35,994 bases of DNA, taken from NCBI GenBank assembly GCA_944382925.1, contig CALWNX010000131.1, forward strand, positions 1 through 35,994. Direction: 5' to 3'. Origin of the DNA: an uncultured Clostridia bacterium. Lineage in GTDB: Bacteria; Bacillota; Clostridia; Peptostreptococcales; Anaerovoracaceae. Under the pieces are notes generated by a model. It did not search any database. It saw nothing but the letters and a program-made list of their open reading frames with translations, and was not told the DNA's origin. A program made the translations under genes and the position numbers. Shown here one piece after another: positions 24,666 through 32,084 of this stretch. Numbering within the stretch: position 1 is the first letter of the stretch; each line of letters starts with the position of its first letter.

Positions 24666-25643
24666 ATGGGCAGGCCAGGCAGAGGCGGAGGCGGCAGCCG
24701 CGCGGGAGGCGGCCGCAGCAGTTTCAGATCAAGCGGAGGACACAGAGTAGGCCGCTCGCGCCCCGGCGCGGGCAGCCGCTCGTCGTTTCGTTCAAGACCG
24801 TCCCGCGGCGGCAGACCGCCGAGAAGGAGAGGCTACTACGGCGGCACCTATGTTTCCGGGCCGGGCGGCTGCGGCTGCGCTTCCGGACTGGCTTCGATAG
24901 TGATCGTGCTGGTGGTGCTGGCGATCGCGATCAGCATCATCTTCGCCGTCATGAGAGGGGGCGGAGATGAGGTTTCCACTATTGAGAGAACCAGGCTGGC
25001 TGATCCGGCGCCATACATAAACGACTGCATTGATGATGAGCTGGGCTGGTTCGAAAACGAGTCCCGCGCCGAGACGCGGTTGCAGGATTTCTACGACGAA
25101 ACCGGAGTGCAGCCTTACATAGTGCTTCACGACTACGATCCGGCGCTCACAAACGATGCACAGAAGGAAGACTGGGCGCAGGCGTACTACGAAGAAAACA
25201 TCGACAACGAAAACACGCTTTTGTACGTGTATTTTGCTGAGGAATATGCCGATGATGATGTGGGCTACATGGCTTACGTCCTTGGCAAGCAGGCTACCTC
25301 GGTGATGGATTCTGAGGCGATGGACATTTTCTGGGGACAGATCGACAGGTACTGGTATTCTGATCTTTCCACCGACGATGTTTTCGTATCCGCCTTCAAC
25401 GAGACGGCCTCGATCATCATGAAGACCTACACCAGCGGCTGGGATGTGGCCAAGATCGCGCTGATCGTGGTGGCAGTAGTGATCGTGATCGCCGGTGTCA
25501 TCGTCATCCTTAAGGTGAAGCGCAGAAACGAGGCGGAAAAAGCCGCCGAGACCGAACGCATCCTCAAGACCTCCATGGACGATCTGGTGGATGAGGCCGC
25601 AAACTCGAAAGCTGCCGCAGACGAAAGCAGTGACGACAACTGA
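24666..25643 (+). CDS. Two-segment membrane protein with Arg/Gly-rich N-terminus and TPM-like domain; PspA partner
   Basis: 325 aa. Residues 1-60 contain about 16 Arg and 19 Gly and no acidic residue, with SRSSFRS-type repeats at about 17-44, then GGCGCASG. A membrane segment (about 75-97) follows. The middle (about 105-258) is a TPM-like domain (ETGVQPYIVLHDYDP, NTLLYVYFAEEY). A second membrane segment (about 262-284) and an acidic tail complete it. TPM-domain proteins occur with pspA in Bacillus. The topology would place the RG-rich tail and the C-terminal tail in the cytoplasm and the TPM domain outside. No independent ribosome site is obvious; translation probably depends on pspA. Confidence 0.75.
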   Translation: MGRPGRGGGGSRAGGGRSSFRSSGGHRVGRSRPGAGSRSSFRSRPSRGGRPPRRRGYYGGTYVSGPGGCGCASGLASIVIVLVVLAIAISIIFAVMRGGGDEVSTIERTRLADPAPYINDCIDDELGWFENESRAETRLQDFYDETGVQPYIVLHDYDPALTNDAQKEDWAQAYYEENIDNENTLLYVYFAEEYADDDVGYMAYVLGKQATSVMDSEAMDIFWGQIDRYWYSDLSTDDVFVSAFNETASIIMKTYTSGWDVAKIALIVVAVVIVIAGVIVILKVKRRNEAEKAAETERILKTSMDDLVDEAANSKAAADESSDDN

Positions 25644-25666
25644 TCATAGGAGAAAAGCATAAGATC

Positions 25667-25720
25667 GGCTATTTCACGCCCACGGATCCACGTCCAGGGG
25701 CGTGAAATAGCCTTCTTTTT
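25667..25720 (+). terminator. Very strong intrinsic terminator of the pspA operon
   Basis: GGCTATTTCACGCCC (25667-25681) pairs perfectly over 15 bp with GGGCGTGAAATAGCC (25698-25712) around a 16-nt loop, followed by TTCTTTTT. Confidence 0.95.
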
Positions 25721-25730
25721 GAGTGGCGGC

Positions 25731-25786
25731 GGCCGGCTGCCGCAGAACTGGACCGGCCGGCCGCCGCAGAACTGGACCGGCCGGCC
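25731..25786. repeat. 24-bp tandem repeat, 2.3 units
   Basis: GGCCGGCTGCCGCAG plus AACTGGACC (25731-25754) is repeated with one change at 25755-25778; a third partial GGCCGGCC follows to 25786, directly beside MITE copy 3. Confidence 0.85.
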
Positions 25787-25787
25787 A

Positions 25788-26064
25788 GGTTTCTCAACTA
25801 AATTGAAATATGACGCTTTCTGAGATGAATTTTGCAGCATTTTTCAACTCAAACACGCGAAAACGAATCCCCGCAAGTTGAAACGCTCCTTCACTGTTTT
25901 CCTTTTCGCGAATTGCCTTGAAAGAAAAGGGAAAAATTTAGTGCAGCCACGGCTGACCGGCTTTGTTTTCAACTTGCAGAACGCGGCTTTCCTTATTTTG
26001 CGGAGAACATTTCTGCAAAATTCATCTTAAGGCAGAGCTTAAAACAAAAAAGTGGAGAAAAGCA
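25788..26064 (-). mobile_element. MITE-like element, copy 3 (diverged, inverted orientation)
   Basis: On the minus strand the element begins TGCTTTTCTCCACTTTTTTG (26045-26064), as the left ends of copies 1 and 2. It then has the inner terminal motif AAGATGAATTTTGCA, the CAAGTTGAAAAC/GTTTCAACTTG inner inverted pair, and ends ATTTTGCAGCA...GATGAATT mirror and GAGAAA near 25790. Its core differs strongly from copies 1 and 2, so it is an older or separate subfamily. It ends about 30 bp before the EFR1 gene start. Confidence 0.65.
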
Positions 26065-26094
26065 TTATTAGCAACATTGGAGGAAGGGAAAACA

Positions 26095-26925
26095 ATGAAA
26101 AAGGTTTACGAGATAATTTTCAGTCCGACGGGGCACAGTAAAAAAGCTGCGGAGCTGATCGCCGGAGAGCTGATCGCCGGAGAGCTGCGCGGACAAAAAA
26201 AGACGGTCGACCTTTGCCTGCCTGGCGATGAGGAGAGGGAGACGGCCATAGAAGCGGGCAGCATCTGCGTTTTCTCCGCTCCCTGCTACGGCGGCCGCGT
26301 GCCGCAGACTGCCGCGGAGAGGATACTAAAACGCATCAAAGCGCCGCAGGGCAAAGAAAAGATCCCCGCCATCATCTGCGTCACCTACGGAAACCGCGCC
26401 TTTGAGGATGCGCTGCTCGAGCTTGCCGATCTGGTGGAAAAAGCAGGCTTTCGCGTGGCAGCCGCGGCCGCCCTGGTTGCGGAGCACAATATCGTGCACG
26501 AATTCGCGGCCGGCCGGCCCGACGAGAAAGATGAGCAGCAGATCAGGGCCTTCGCCGCCAAAGCCAGGCAGTTCCTTAATGAGGGAGCGGAAAGCGGCCT
26601 GAAAAAGGGAGCAGAAAGCGGCCTGGCAATCCCCGGCAACCGGCCGTATAAAACATGGAAGGCCTCTGCGCCGGATATCATCGTCGACAAAAGCACCTGC
26701 GTTTATTGCGGCATGTGCGCGCTCAAATGCCCGACGGCGGCGATTTCCAAAGATGGACAGAGGGTGGATAGGGGCAAGTGCATCGGCTGCATGCGCTGCC
26801 TTGCAATCTGCCGCAGCAGGAGCCTGCCGCCCGCATATGTCAGCGGCCTGAGAGAAAAAATCGCGCCGGCCTGTCAGGGGCGCAAAGAAAATCTTTTCTT
26901 TTTGCCATCAGATGCCTGTAAATAG
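26095..26925 (+). CDS. EFR1-type flavodoxin-ferredoxin fusion
   Basis: 276 aa from the ATG at 26095, chosen for the GGAGGAAGGG ribosome site just upstream; an earlier start would run into the MITE. The N-terminal flavodoxin-like part (about 1-165) has IIFSPTGHSKKAAE for FMN phosphate binding and CYGGRVPQTAAERI. Two [4Fe-4S] clusters follow: C202-x2-C205-x2-C208-x3-C212-P and C229-x2-C232-x2-C235-x3-C239. Such proteins carry electrons in anaerobes; partners are unknown. Two in-frame duplications are visible: GELIA (15 bp x 2) at 26152-26181 and GAESGL at about 164-177. Confidence 0.9.
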   Translation: MKKVYEIIFSPTGHSKKAAELIAGELIAGELRGQKKTVDLCLPGDEERETAIEAGSICVFSAPCYGGRVPQTAAERILKRIKAPQGKEKIPAIICVTYGNRAFEDALLELADLVEKAGFRVAAAAALVAEHNIVHEFAAGRPDEKDEQQIRAFAAKARQFLNEGAESGLKKGAESGLAIPGNRPYKTWKASAPDIIVDKSTCVYCGMCALKCPTAAISKDGQRVDRGKCIGCMRCLAICRSRSLPPAYVSGLREKIAPACQGRKENLFFLPSDACK

Positions 26926-26954
26926 TTGCTTCTGCGGGCAGGGTGTGATAGAAT
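26926..26954 (+). promoter_or_regulatory. Predicted sigma-A promoter of coaD
   Basis: TTGCTT (26926-26931), 17-bp spacer, TAGAAT (26949-26954), about 27 bp before the coaD ATG. Confidence 0.6.
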
Positions 26955-26980
26955 AAAAAACAGAATATCTGGAGGCAGTT

Positions 26981-27466
26981 ATGAAAACCAAGGCGCTGTA
27001 CGCCGGCTCTTTCGATCCGCTGACGCTGGGTCATCTTGATATAATCGAGAGAGCAGCCGGCATCTTTGATGAAGTTGTAGTCGGAGTGGTGGTAAATCTC
27101 GAGAAGAAGACCATGTTCTCCTTTGCGGAGAGGATGGAGATGATCAGAGAGGCTACGGCATACCTGCCCAACGTTTCCGTTGACATGTGCGACGGCCTGC
27201 TGGCTGACTTCGTCAATCGCAACGGCTTTAACGTCGTCGTCCGCGGACTGCGCGGGATGTCCGACTTCGACAGCGAACAGCAGATGGCGCAGCTTCATCA
27301 GCACCTGTACAACGATAAGACAGAAACTGTGTTCCTGATGTCTGATTCCAGATTTGCTTTTATCAGCTCAACAATGGCCAAACAGGTGATTTCCCTCGGC
27401 GGAAGAGGGGACATGCTGGTGCCGCCTTGCGTGTTAGAAAAGATGAAAAGGAGATTGAACAAATAA
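26981..27466 (+). CDS. coaD: Phosphopantetheine adenylyltransferase CoaD
   Basis: 161 aa, full length. CoaD adenylates 4'-phosphopantetheine to dephospho-CoA, the penultimate step of coenzyme A synthesis. It begins MKTKALYAGSFDPLTLGH (the T/HxGH nucleotidyltransferase motif at 9-18), then VVRGLRGMSDFDSEQQMA and the C-terminal ISSTMAKQV in place of the common ISSS-x-VRE. GGAGG lies about 5 nt before the ATG. Its TAA overlaps the next start (TAATG). Confidence 0.97.
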   Translation: MKTKALYAGSFDPLTLGHLDIIERAAGIFDEVVVGVVVNLEKKTMFSFAERMEMIREATAYLPNVSVDMCDGLLADFVNRNGFNVVVRGLRGMSDFDSEQQMAQLHQHLYNDKTETVFLMSDSRFAFISSTMAKQVISLGGRGDMLVPPCVLEKMKRRLNK

Positions 27467-28038
27467 TGGAAAATACGATGAAAGTTTTAGAGCTGCTTGA
27501 AGAATTAGAAGATTTAGTTGACGAAGCAACGGGACTTCCTTTGACAGGCAAGATCATGGTAGACGCGGAAGAGATTTTCCAGATTGTTCGAGAGATCAGG
27601 CTGGCGCTGCCTGACGATGTGCAGCAGGCCAAATGGATCAGAGATGAGAGGGACCGCATCCTGGCCGAGGCCAAGACGGAGTACGAGCGCATCATCAGGG
27701 AGGCCAAGAAGCAGGCCGACTATCTGGTTGAGACCGACGACATCACGATCAGAGCGACCAAGCTGGCTGCTGAGATCAAGCAGGACGCCGAGACTCACGC
27801 CCGCGTCATGAGAATGAGAACCTACGACTATGTGGACAAGATGCTCTACGATATGCAGGGCCAGATGGACGAGCTCAACATGAAGTATTTCGGCGAAATG
27901 TATACGAATCTCGAGGCGACCTTTACCAAGATCAACGAGATTCTTACCGCCAACAGAGAAGAGATGAAAAACCTCGCCTACAAGACTCAGAATGAGGTGG
28001 AGTCCGGCACCTTTGCCGAAAGCCTCGATAAGGAGTAA
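27466..28038 (+). CDS. Coiled-coil protein downstream of coaD, unknown function
   Basis: 190 aa from the ATG overlapping the coaD stop by one base; AGGAG lies about 13 nt upstream. An alternative ATG at 27478 gives MKVLELLEELEDLV. Almost all helical. A leucine-rich start is followed by GLPLTGKIMVDAEEIFQIVREIRLALP, then a long Glu/Lys/Arg/Ala coiled coil (about 55-115, RDERDRILAEAKTEYERIIRE) like F0 subunit b or DivIVA-type rods. Homologues next to coaD/ylbJ in Clostridia are often labelled 'ATPase', but I see no nucleotide-binding motif. No signal or membrane segment. Confidence 0.85.
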   Translation: MENTMKVLELLEELEDLVDEATGLPLTGKIMVDAEEIFQIVREIRLALPDDVQQAKWIRDERDRILAEAKTEYERIIREAKKQADYLVETDDITIRATKLAAEIKQDAETHARVMRMRTYDYVDKMLYDMQGQMDELNMKYFGEMYTNLEATFTKINEILTANREEMKNLAYKTQNEVESGTFAESLDKE

Positions 28039-28053
28039 AGGGGCTAACAACAA

Positions 28054-28348
28054 TATTTTGCTTTCTCCACTTTTTTGGTTATCGCCGCCCTGCAAGATGA
28101 ATTTTGCAAAAAATTTCACCGCTTATATAGAAAATGAAGCTCTGCCAAGTTGAAACGGCCATGAGCTTCTTTGTTTTTTGGCGGAATTAGGGCTTAGAAC
28201 AAGAAGAATGAGGACTTTTTACATGTGTGTGGTGGCGTTTTCAACTTGTGACTATGCTATTAAGCCCGAAAGAGAAGAAAAGTTTTGCAAAATTCATCTT
28301 GAGCCGGCTGTATTTTTGCATTGGTTGAGAAAGCTAATTGCGGAAGCG
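28054..28348 (+). mobile_element. MITE-like element, copy 2
   Basis: Collinear with copy 1 without net insertion or deletion over 279 bp (every matching landmark is offset by 19,320 bp). Left TTGCTTTCTC (28058-28067), inner TGCAAGATGAATTTTGCAAAA (28091-28111), right GAGAAAGC (28327-28334). Most differences are substitutions in the middle (around 28222-28234). It starts about 15 bp after the stop of the coiled-coil gene and lies in front of ylbJ. Confidence 0.75.
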
Positions 28349-28435
28349 GTTTGCGTGCGCTTTAGAGGGCGTTTTTGTGCAATCATTTTTAGTCGTACGA
28401 GTAATGTTTTTCTCACGGCGAAATATGCTTGTAGT

Positions 28436-29377
28436 ATGAGAAACAAAAAACTCCTCCTCAATAAAATAGTGGTGAGTGCGGCAGCCTGCTTTGCCCTGGC
28501 GATGATCGTCTTTCCTGAGGTGACGGAAGAAGGCGCCAAGATGGCGATCATCCTCTGGCTCAACGCGATCGTGCCGGTGCTGCTGCCGTTTTTTATTTTT
28601 TCCGACTTTATCAAGAGCAGCGGCGATCTGGCCAAGCTGCCGCCGCGCATCTATCCCTTCATCATGGGCTTTCTCTCCGGCTATCCGATGGGCGCCAAGG
28701 TCACGGGCGATTATGTGCGCGAGGGGCGGCTGACGCTGGATGAGGGAAGGGCGATTTTAAGCTACTCGATGGTCACCGGGCCGGCCTTTATTCTCTTCAC
28801 GGTCGGCCAGTTCATCGGCAGCAGCAGGGCAGCAGCTTTAGTGGCGGCAGCGCATTACGCGGGCGCGCTTGCCAACGGATTTTTTTACCGGCAGGGCAGG
28901 ATAAGAACGGGAAGGAAAGCGGCCGCCAAGCCGATAACGTCTAGAAAGCCGACAACGCCCATAACGCCCATCAAGAGCGATTACATGGAAAACTTCACCG
29001 CCGCCATCCTCGGTGGTTTTAAAGCGATGGCCATCATTCTCGCCTATCTGATCGTCTTTTATATCGGCATCGACCTTGCGAGCCGCGCAGGCCTGTTTGC
29101 CGCCATCGACAACAAGACGGTCTGTGCCTGCCTCAAGGGGCTGCTGGAAATGACGATCGGCACCAATCAGGTCGGCATGTGCGATATCGGCATCGAATAT
29201 AAAACCGTGCTGGCTGCGATGCTGGTTTCCTTCGGTGGGCTTTCCGTCGCCGGGCAGTCGGCCTCGATGACACGAAACAGCGGCCTCGGCTTCAAGGACA
29301 TTCTTCTGATGAAGCTCACGCACGGCATGCTGGCAGCGATTTTCGCTATCCTCCTGACGCGTTTTGTGGTATTATAA
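28436..29377 (+). CDS. ylbJ: Sporulation integral membrane protein YlbJ
   Basis: 313 aa from the ATG at 28436 (MRNKKLLLNKIVVSAA). YlbJ is a multi-pass membrane protein needed for spore cortex formation in Bacillus and made in the mother cell. Hydrophobic segments occupy most of the length. Typical pieces are AIVPVLLPFFIFSDF, GFLSGYPMGAKVTGDY and LEMTIGTNQVGM, the latter two being nucleoside-recognition/gate-like motifs. A Thr/Pro/Lys-rich loop (about 164-180) precedes NFTAAILGGFKAMAIILAYL. The frame stays open upstream through MITE copy 2, but that part is element-derived. No clear ribosome site is seen before 28436, so the start is uncertain. The next start lies just after its stop. Confidence 0.9.
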   Translation: MRNKKLLLNKIVVSAAACFALAMIVFPEVTEEGAKMAIILWLNAIVPVLLPFFIFSDFIKSSGDLAKLPPRIYPFIMGFLSGYPMGAKVTGDYVREGRLTLDEGRAILSYSMVTGPAFILFTVGQFIGSSRAAALVAAAHYAGALANGFFYRQGRIRTGRKAAAKPITSRKPTTPITPIKSDYMENFTAAILGGFKAMAIILAYLIVFYIGIDLASRAGLFAAIDNKTVCACLKGLLEMTIGTNQVGMCDIGIEYKTVLAAMLVSFGGLSVAGQSASMTRNSGLGFKDILLMKLTHGMLAAIFAILLTRFVVL

Positions 29378-29381
29378 GCTT

Positions 29382-30602
29382 ATGGATATGAAATGTGTGG
29401 GAATCACAGCCGAATACAATCCCTTTCACAACGGCCACCTCTATCACCTTGAGGAGAGCAGACGCCAAAGCGGAGCGGAAATCGTCGTCTGCGCCATGAG
29501 CGGCGATTTTGTTCAGCGCGGAGCACCGGCCATCGCAGACAAGTGGGCCAGGGCCAGGATGGCGGTTCTAGGCGGCGCCGATCTGGTCGTCGAGATTCCG
29601 ACGGTCTTCGCCTGCAACGCAGCGCCCGTTTTTGCCGCCAGCGCGGTGGAAATTCTCGAAGAGCTGGGGGCAGATTATATTTCCTTCGGCAGCGAAGCGG
29701 GAAATATCGCCGCGCTTTGCGAAATTGCCCGGGCAATAACCGCGCAGGAGGAGACGCTCGCCGAGTCGATCCGCCGCAAAGTAAAGGAGGGGCTTTCCTT
29801 TCCGCGCGCCAGAGCCGAGGCCGTGGCTGAGAGGCTTGGAGAGGAAGCCTCGGCTCTGCTCGATACGCCCAACAATATTCTCGCGCTCGAATACATTAAA
29901 TGCATGCGCCATGCTAAGCCGCTGACGATCGCCCGCCTGGGGCCGGGCTACAGCGAGCTTAACGCGGAGGGAAGCCTGGCTTCGGCTACGGCGATCAGGA
30001 GGATGCTCAGAGATGGGGAAAGCATCGACGCGCTGGTGCCGCAGCCGGCAGAGAAGCTGCTGATCGCAGAACCAAGACCGAACAGCGAGAGGCTCTTTGC
30101 GCTGCTCTGCATGCAGGTCTTTGCGCACTCCGCCGCGGAGCTTGACCGCGTGTTTGCCGGCGGCGAGGGACTGGGAAACAAGCTCAAAAATGAAATTCGC
30201 CGGGCAGCATCATGGGACGAGCTGGTGGAAATCCTCAAATCCAAGCGCTATACGCGAACAAGAATCGAGCGCTTTCTTATGCACGTGCTCCTTGATATTG
30301 CCGCTCCGAAAAAATACACCAACTTTATCCGCCCGCTGGCCTTTAACAGCCGCGGGAGCACATACCTTAAAGCCGTGAAAAAGAGCGGCTTATGCCGGCT
30401 GCCGTTTGTCAGCAGCGTCAAGAGGACGCCGGCGGAGCCGCCGGCTGAAACTGTGAAAGAGCCGCCGGCTGAGGGTCGGGCGTCTGCCGCGCTTGCTGCC
30501 GCGATCGAGAAGGAGATTCTCGCTACGGACATATATAGTCTGATCTGCGGCCGCGATCTGTATGAATTTTCGGAATTTGTGCGCTCGCCGCGCTTGGTGT
30601 GA
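29382..30602 (+). CDS. tmcAL: tRNA(Met) cytidine acetate ligase TmcAL
   Basis: 406 aa. TmcAL acetylates C34 of elongator tRNA-Met using acetate and ATP. It begins MDMKCVGITAEYNPFHNGHLYHL (shown in two pieces: GITAEYNPF, HNGHLYHL), the nucleotidyltransferase HxGH motif. MSGDFVQRGAPAIADKW and LASATAIRRML follow the family. The start is ATG 29382 or 29388; neither has a clear ribosome site and the gap to ylbJ is 4 nt. A Pro/Glu-rich insert near residues 351-365, encoded by a 14-bp direct repeat (30435-30448, 30459-30472), is unusual. The ylbJ-tmcAL adjacency is common in Clostridia. Confidence 0.92.
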   Translation: MDMKCVGITAEYNPFHNGHLYHLEESRRQSGAEIVVCAMSGDFVQRGAPAIADKWARARMAVLGGADLVVEIPTVFACNAAPVFAASAVEILEELGADYISFGSEAGNIAALCEIARAITAQEETLAESIRRKVKEGLSFPRARAEAVAERLGEEASALLDTPNNILALEYIKCMRHAKPLTIARLGPGYSELNAEGSLASATAIRRMLRDGESIDALVPQPAEKLLIAEPRPNSERLFALLCMQVFAHSAAELDRVFAGGEGLGNKLKNEIRRAASWDELVEILKSKRYTRTRIERFLMHVLLDIAAPKKYTNFIRPLAFNSRGSTYLKAVKKSGLCRLPFVSSVKRTPAEPPAETVKEPPAEGRASAALAAAIEKEILATDIYSLICGRDLYEFSEFVRSPRLV

Positions 30603-30797
30603 GGAGGTCAGGACAGGCTTTTTTTCTCGCAGAATTCATAAAGCCGCCTTTGCAAAATCAAAGGTTGGAGAACAAAATCTTGTCCTCTGTTCCCTTGAGG
30701 CGCTGGTTTTGATTAAAAAGAGGGAAGCCAGTGCGCACGCCGTCTGCACAAACTCATTTTGTCCGATAACCTGTCCGATAACCCACAAAAATTTCAC
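30603..30797. other. Intergenic region before the pyr operon, with a repeat arm
   Basis: It contains a copy (minus strand, about 30665-30727) of the CAAGGGA-nCAGAGGACAA repeat seen at 18217-18480. It also contains a tandem 12-bp direct repeat TGTCCGATAACC x 2 (30760-30783) directly before the pyr promoter. No RNA gene, PyrR-type antiterminator or terminator was recognised. Confidence 0.5.
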
Positions 30798-30826
30798 TTG
30801 ACTAACCGGCGAGAAAGTGGTAACCT
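30798..30826 (+). promoter_or_regulatory. Predicted promoter of the pyr operon
   Basis: TTGACT (30798-30803), 17-bp spacer, TAACCT (30821-30826; weak -10). Transcription would start about 30 bp before the pyrC ATG, leaving little room for an attenuator. Confidence 0.5.
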
Positions 30827-30863
30827 ATTCAAGATAAAAAATTCAATTCACAAGGAGGAAGAC

Positions 30864-32084
30864 ATGCAGCTCGACAGGCTCAAAACTTCACAGCACGACC
30901 GTTACGTCACTGAAAACAGCGAATTGAACGAAAACGTTATTTCTATCCCTACTTTCGCAGATGTACATGTTCATCTTCGGGAGCCGGGATTTTTTTATAA
31001 GGAGACGATCAGGACCGGCACCAGGGCCGCAGCCAGAAGCGGTTACGGCGTGCTGCTGGCGATGCCTAACCTCGATCCCGTCCCGGATTGTCTGGCGAAC
31101 CTGCAGAAGGAGCTTGATATCATCGAAAAGGACGCCTGCATCAGCGTGATTCCTTACGGCGCGATCAGCAGAGGCGAAAAAGGACGGGAGCTGGCCGCGA
31201 TGACAGAAATGGCGCCTTTCGTAGCCGCCTACAGCGACGACGGCGTGGGCTTAAATGACGAGAGCCTGATGGAAAAAGCCATGCGCACGGCGGCCGGACT
31301 TGATAAGATTATCGCCGCGCACTGCGAAGACATGGAGCTTCGGGCCGGCGGCTACATTCATGCCGGCAGCTATGCGCGCGCGCACGGGCACAAGGGCATT
31401 TGTGCAGAAAGCGAATGGAAGCCGATAGAGAGAGATCTGCGTCTGGCATCAAAGACAGGCTGCGCCTATCATGTCTGCCACATCTCTACCAGGGAAAGCG
31501 TGCAGCTGATCAGGGAGGCCAAGCGAGCCGGAATCGACGTTTCCTGCGAGACGGCGCCGCATTATCTGACGCTGAGCGACGAGATGCTCAAAGAAGAAGG
31601 GCGCTTTAAGATGAATCCGCCGCTGCGCAGCGAGGAGGACCGCGAGGCTCTGATCGAAGGGCTACTTGACGGGACGATCGACATGCTCGCCACCGATCAC
31701 GCGCCGCATACGCGCGAGGAAAAGTCGCGCGGCCTCAAGGACAGCGCCATGGGCATCACCGGGCTCGAAACCGCCTTCCCGGTGCTTTACACCAGTCTCG
31801 TGCGCACAGGTGTCATCAGTCTCGATAAGCTGATCGAGCTGATGTGTATAAATCCGCGCCGGCGCTTTGGCCTGCCGCAGGCAGAGGACGGGCTTGATTA
31901 CGCCCTGTGGGAGGTTGGCAAGCCATATACGATCGACTCGGCAAGCTTTGTTTCTCTCGGTAAGGCCACGCCGTTTGACGGCTGGCAGGTATACGGACGC
32001 TGTCTCAAGACAGTCTGCGGCGGCCAGACCGTGTGGCAGGACGGAGAGAAGGGAGAGGTCGGAGCATACGGAGAGAAGAGATGA
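30864..32084 (+). CDS. pyrC: Dihydroorotase PyrC (class I type)
   Basis: 406 aa from the ATG at 30864, with AAGGAGG about 6 nt upstream. It converts carbamoyl-aspartate to dihydroorotate. Zinc-site motifs are FADVHVHLREPG (31-42, His35 and His37), AAHCED, YHVCHIST and MLATDHAPHTREEK. VAAYSDDGVG carries the Asp typical of class I bacterial enzymes. The N-terminal strand domain before the barrel is short (about 30 residues). It opens a tight operon; its TGA overlaps pyrK by 4 nt (ATGA). Confidence 0.96.
   Translation: MQLDRLKTSQHDRYVTENSELNENVISIPTFADVHVHLREPGFFYKETIRTGTRAAARSGYGVLLAMPNLDPVPDCLANLQKELDIIEKDACISVIPYGAISRGEKGRELAAMTEMAPFVAAYSDDGVGLNDESLMEKAMRTAAGLDKIIAAHCEDMELRAGGYIHAGSYARAHGHKGICAESEWKPIERDLRLASKTGCAYHVCHISTRESVQLIREAKRAGIDVSCETAPHYLTLSDEMLKEEGRFKMNPPLRSEEDREALIEGLLDGTIDMLATDHAPHTREEKSRGLKDSAMGITGLETAFPVLYTSLVRTGVISLDKLIELMCINPRRRFGLPQAEDGLDYALWEVGKPYTIDSASFVSLGKATPFDGWQVYGRCLKTVCGGQTVWQDGEKGEVGAYGEKR

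Noticed and set aside
25963-26094. Earlier start of the EFR1 protein
   Set aside because: The added residues are MITE sequence, and a strong ribosome site lies just before 26095.
30603-30863. PyrR-type attenuator or other riboswitch before pyrC
   Set aside because: No terminator/antiterminator pairing or conserved aptamer pattern could be found in the short leader.
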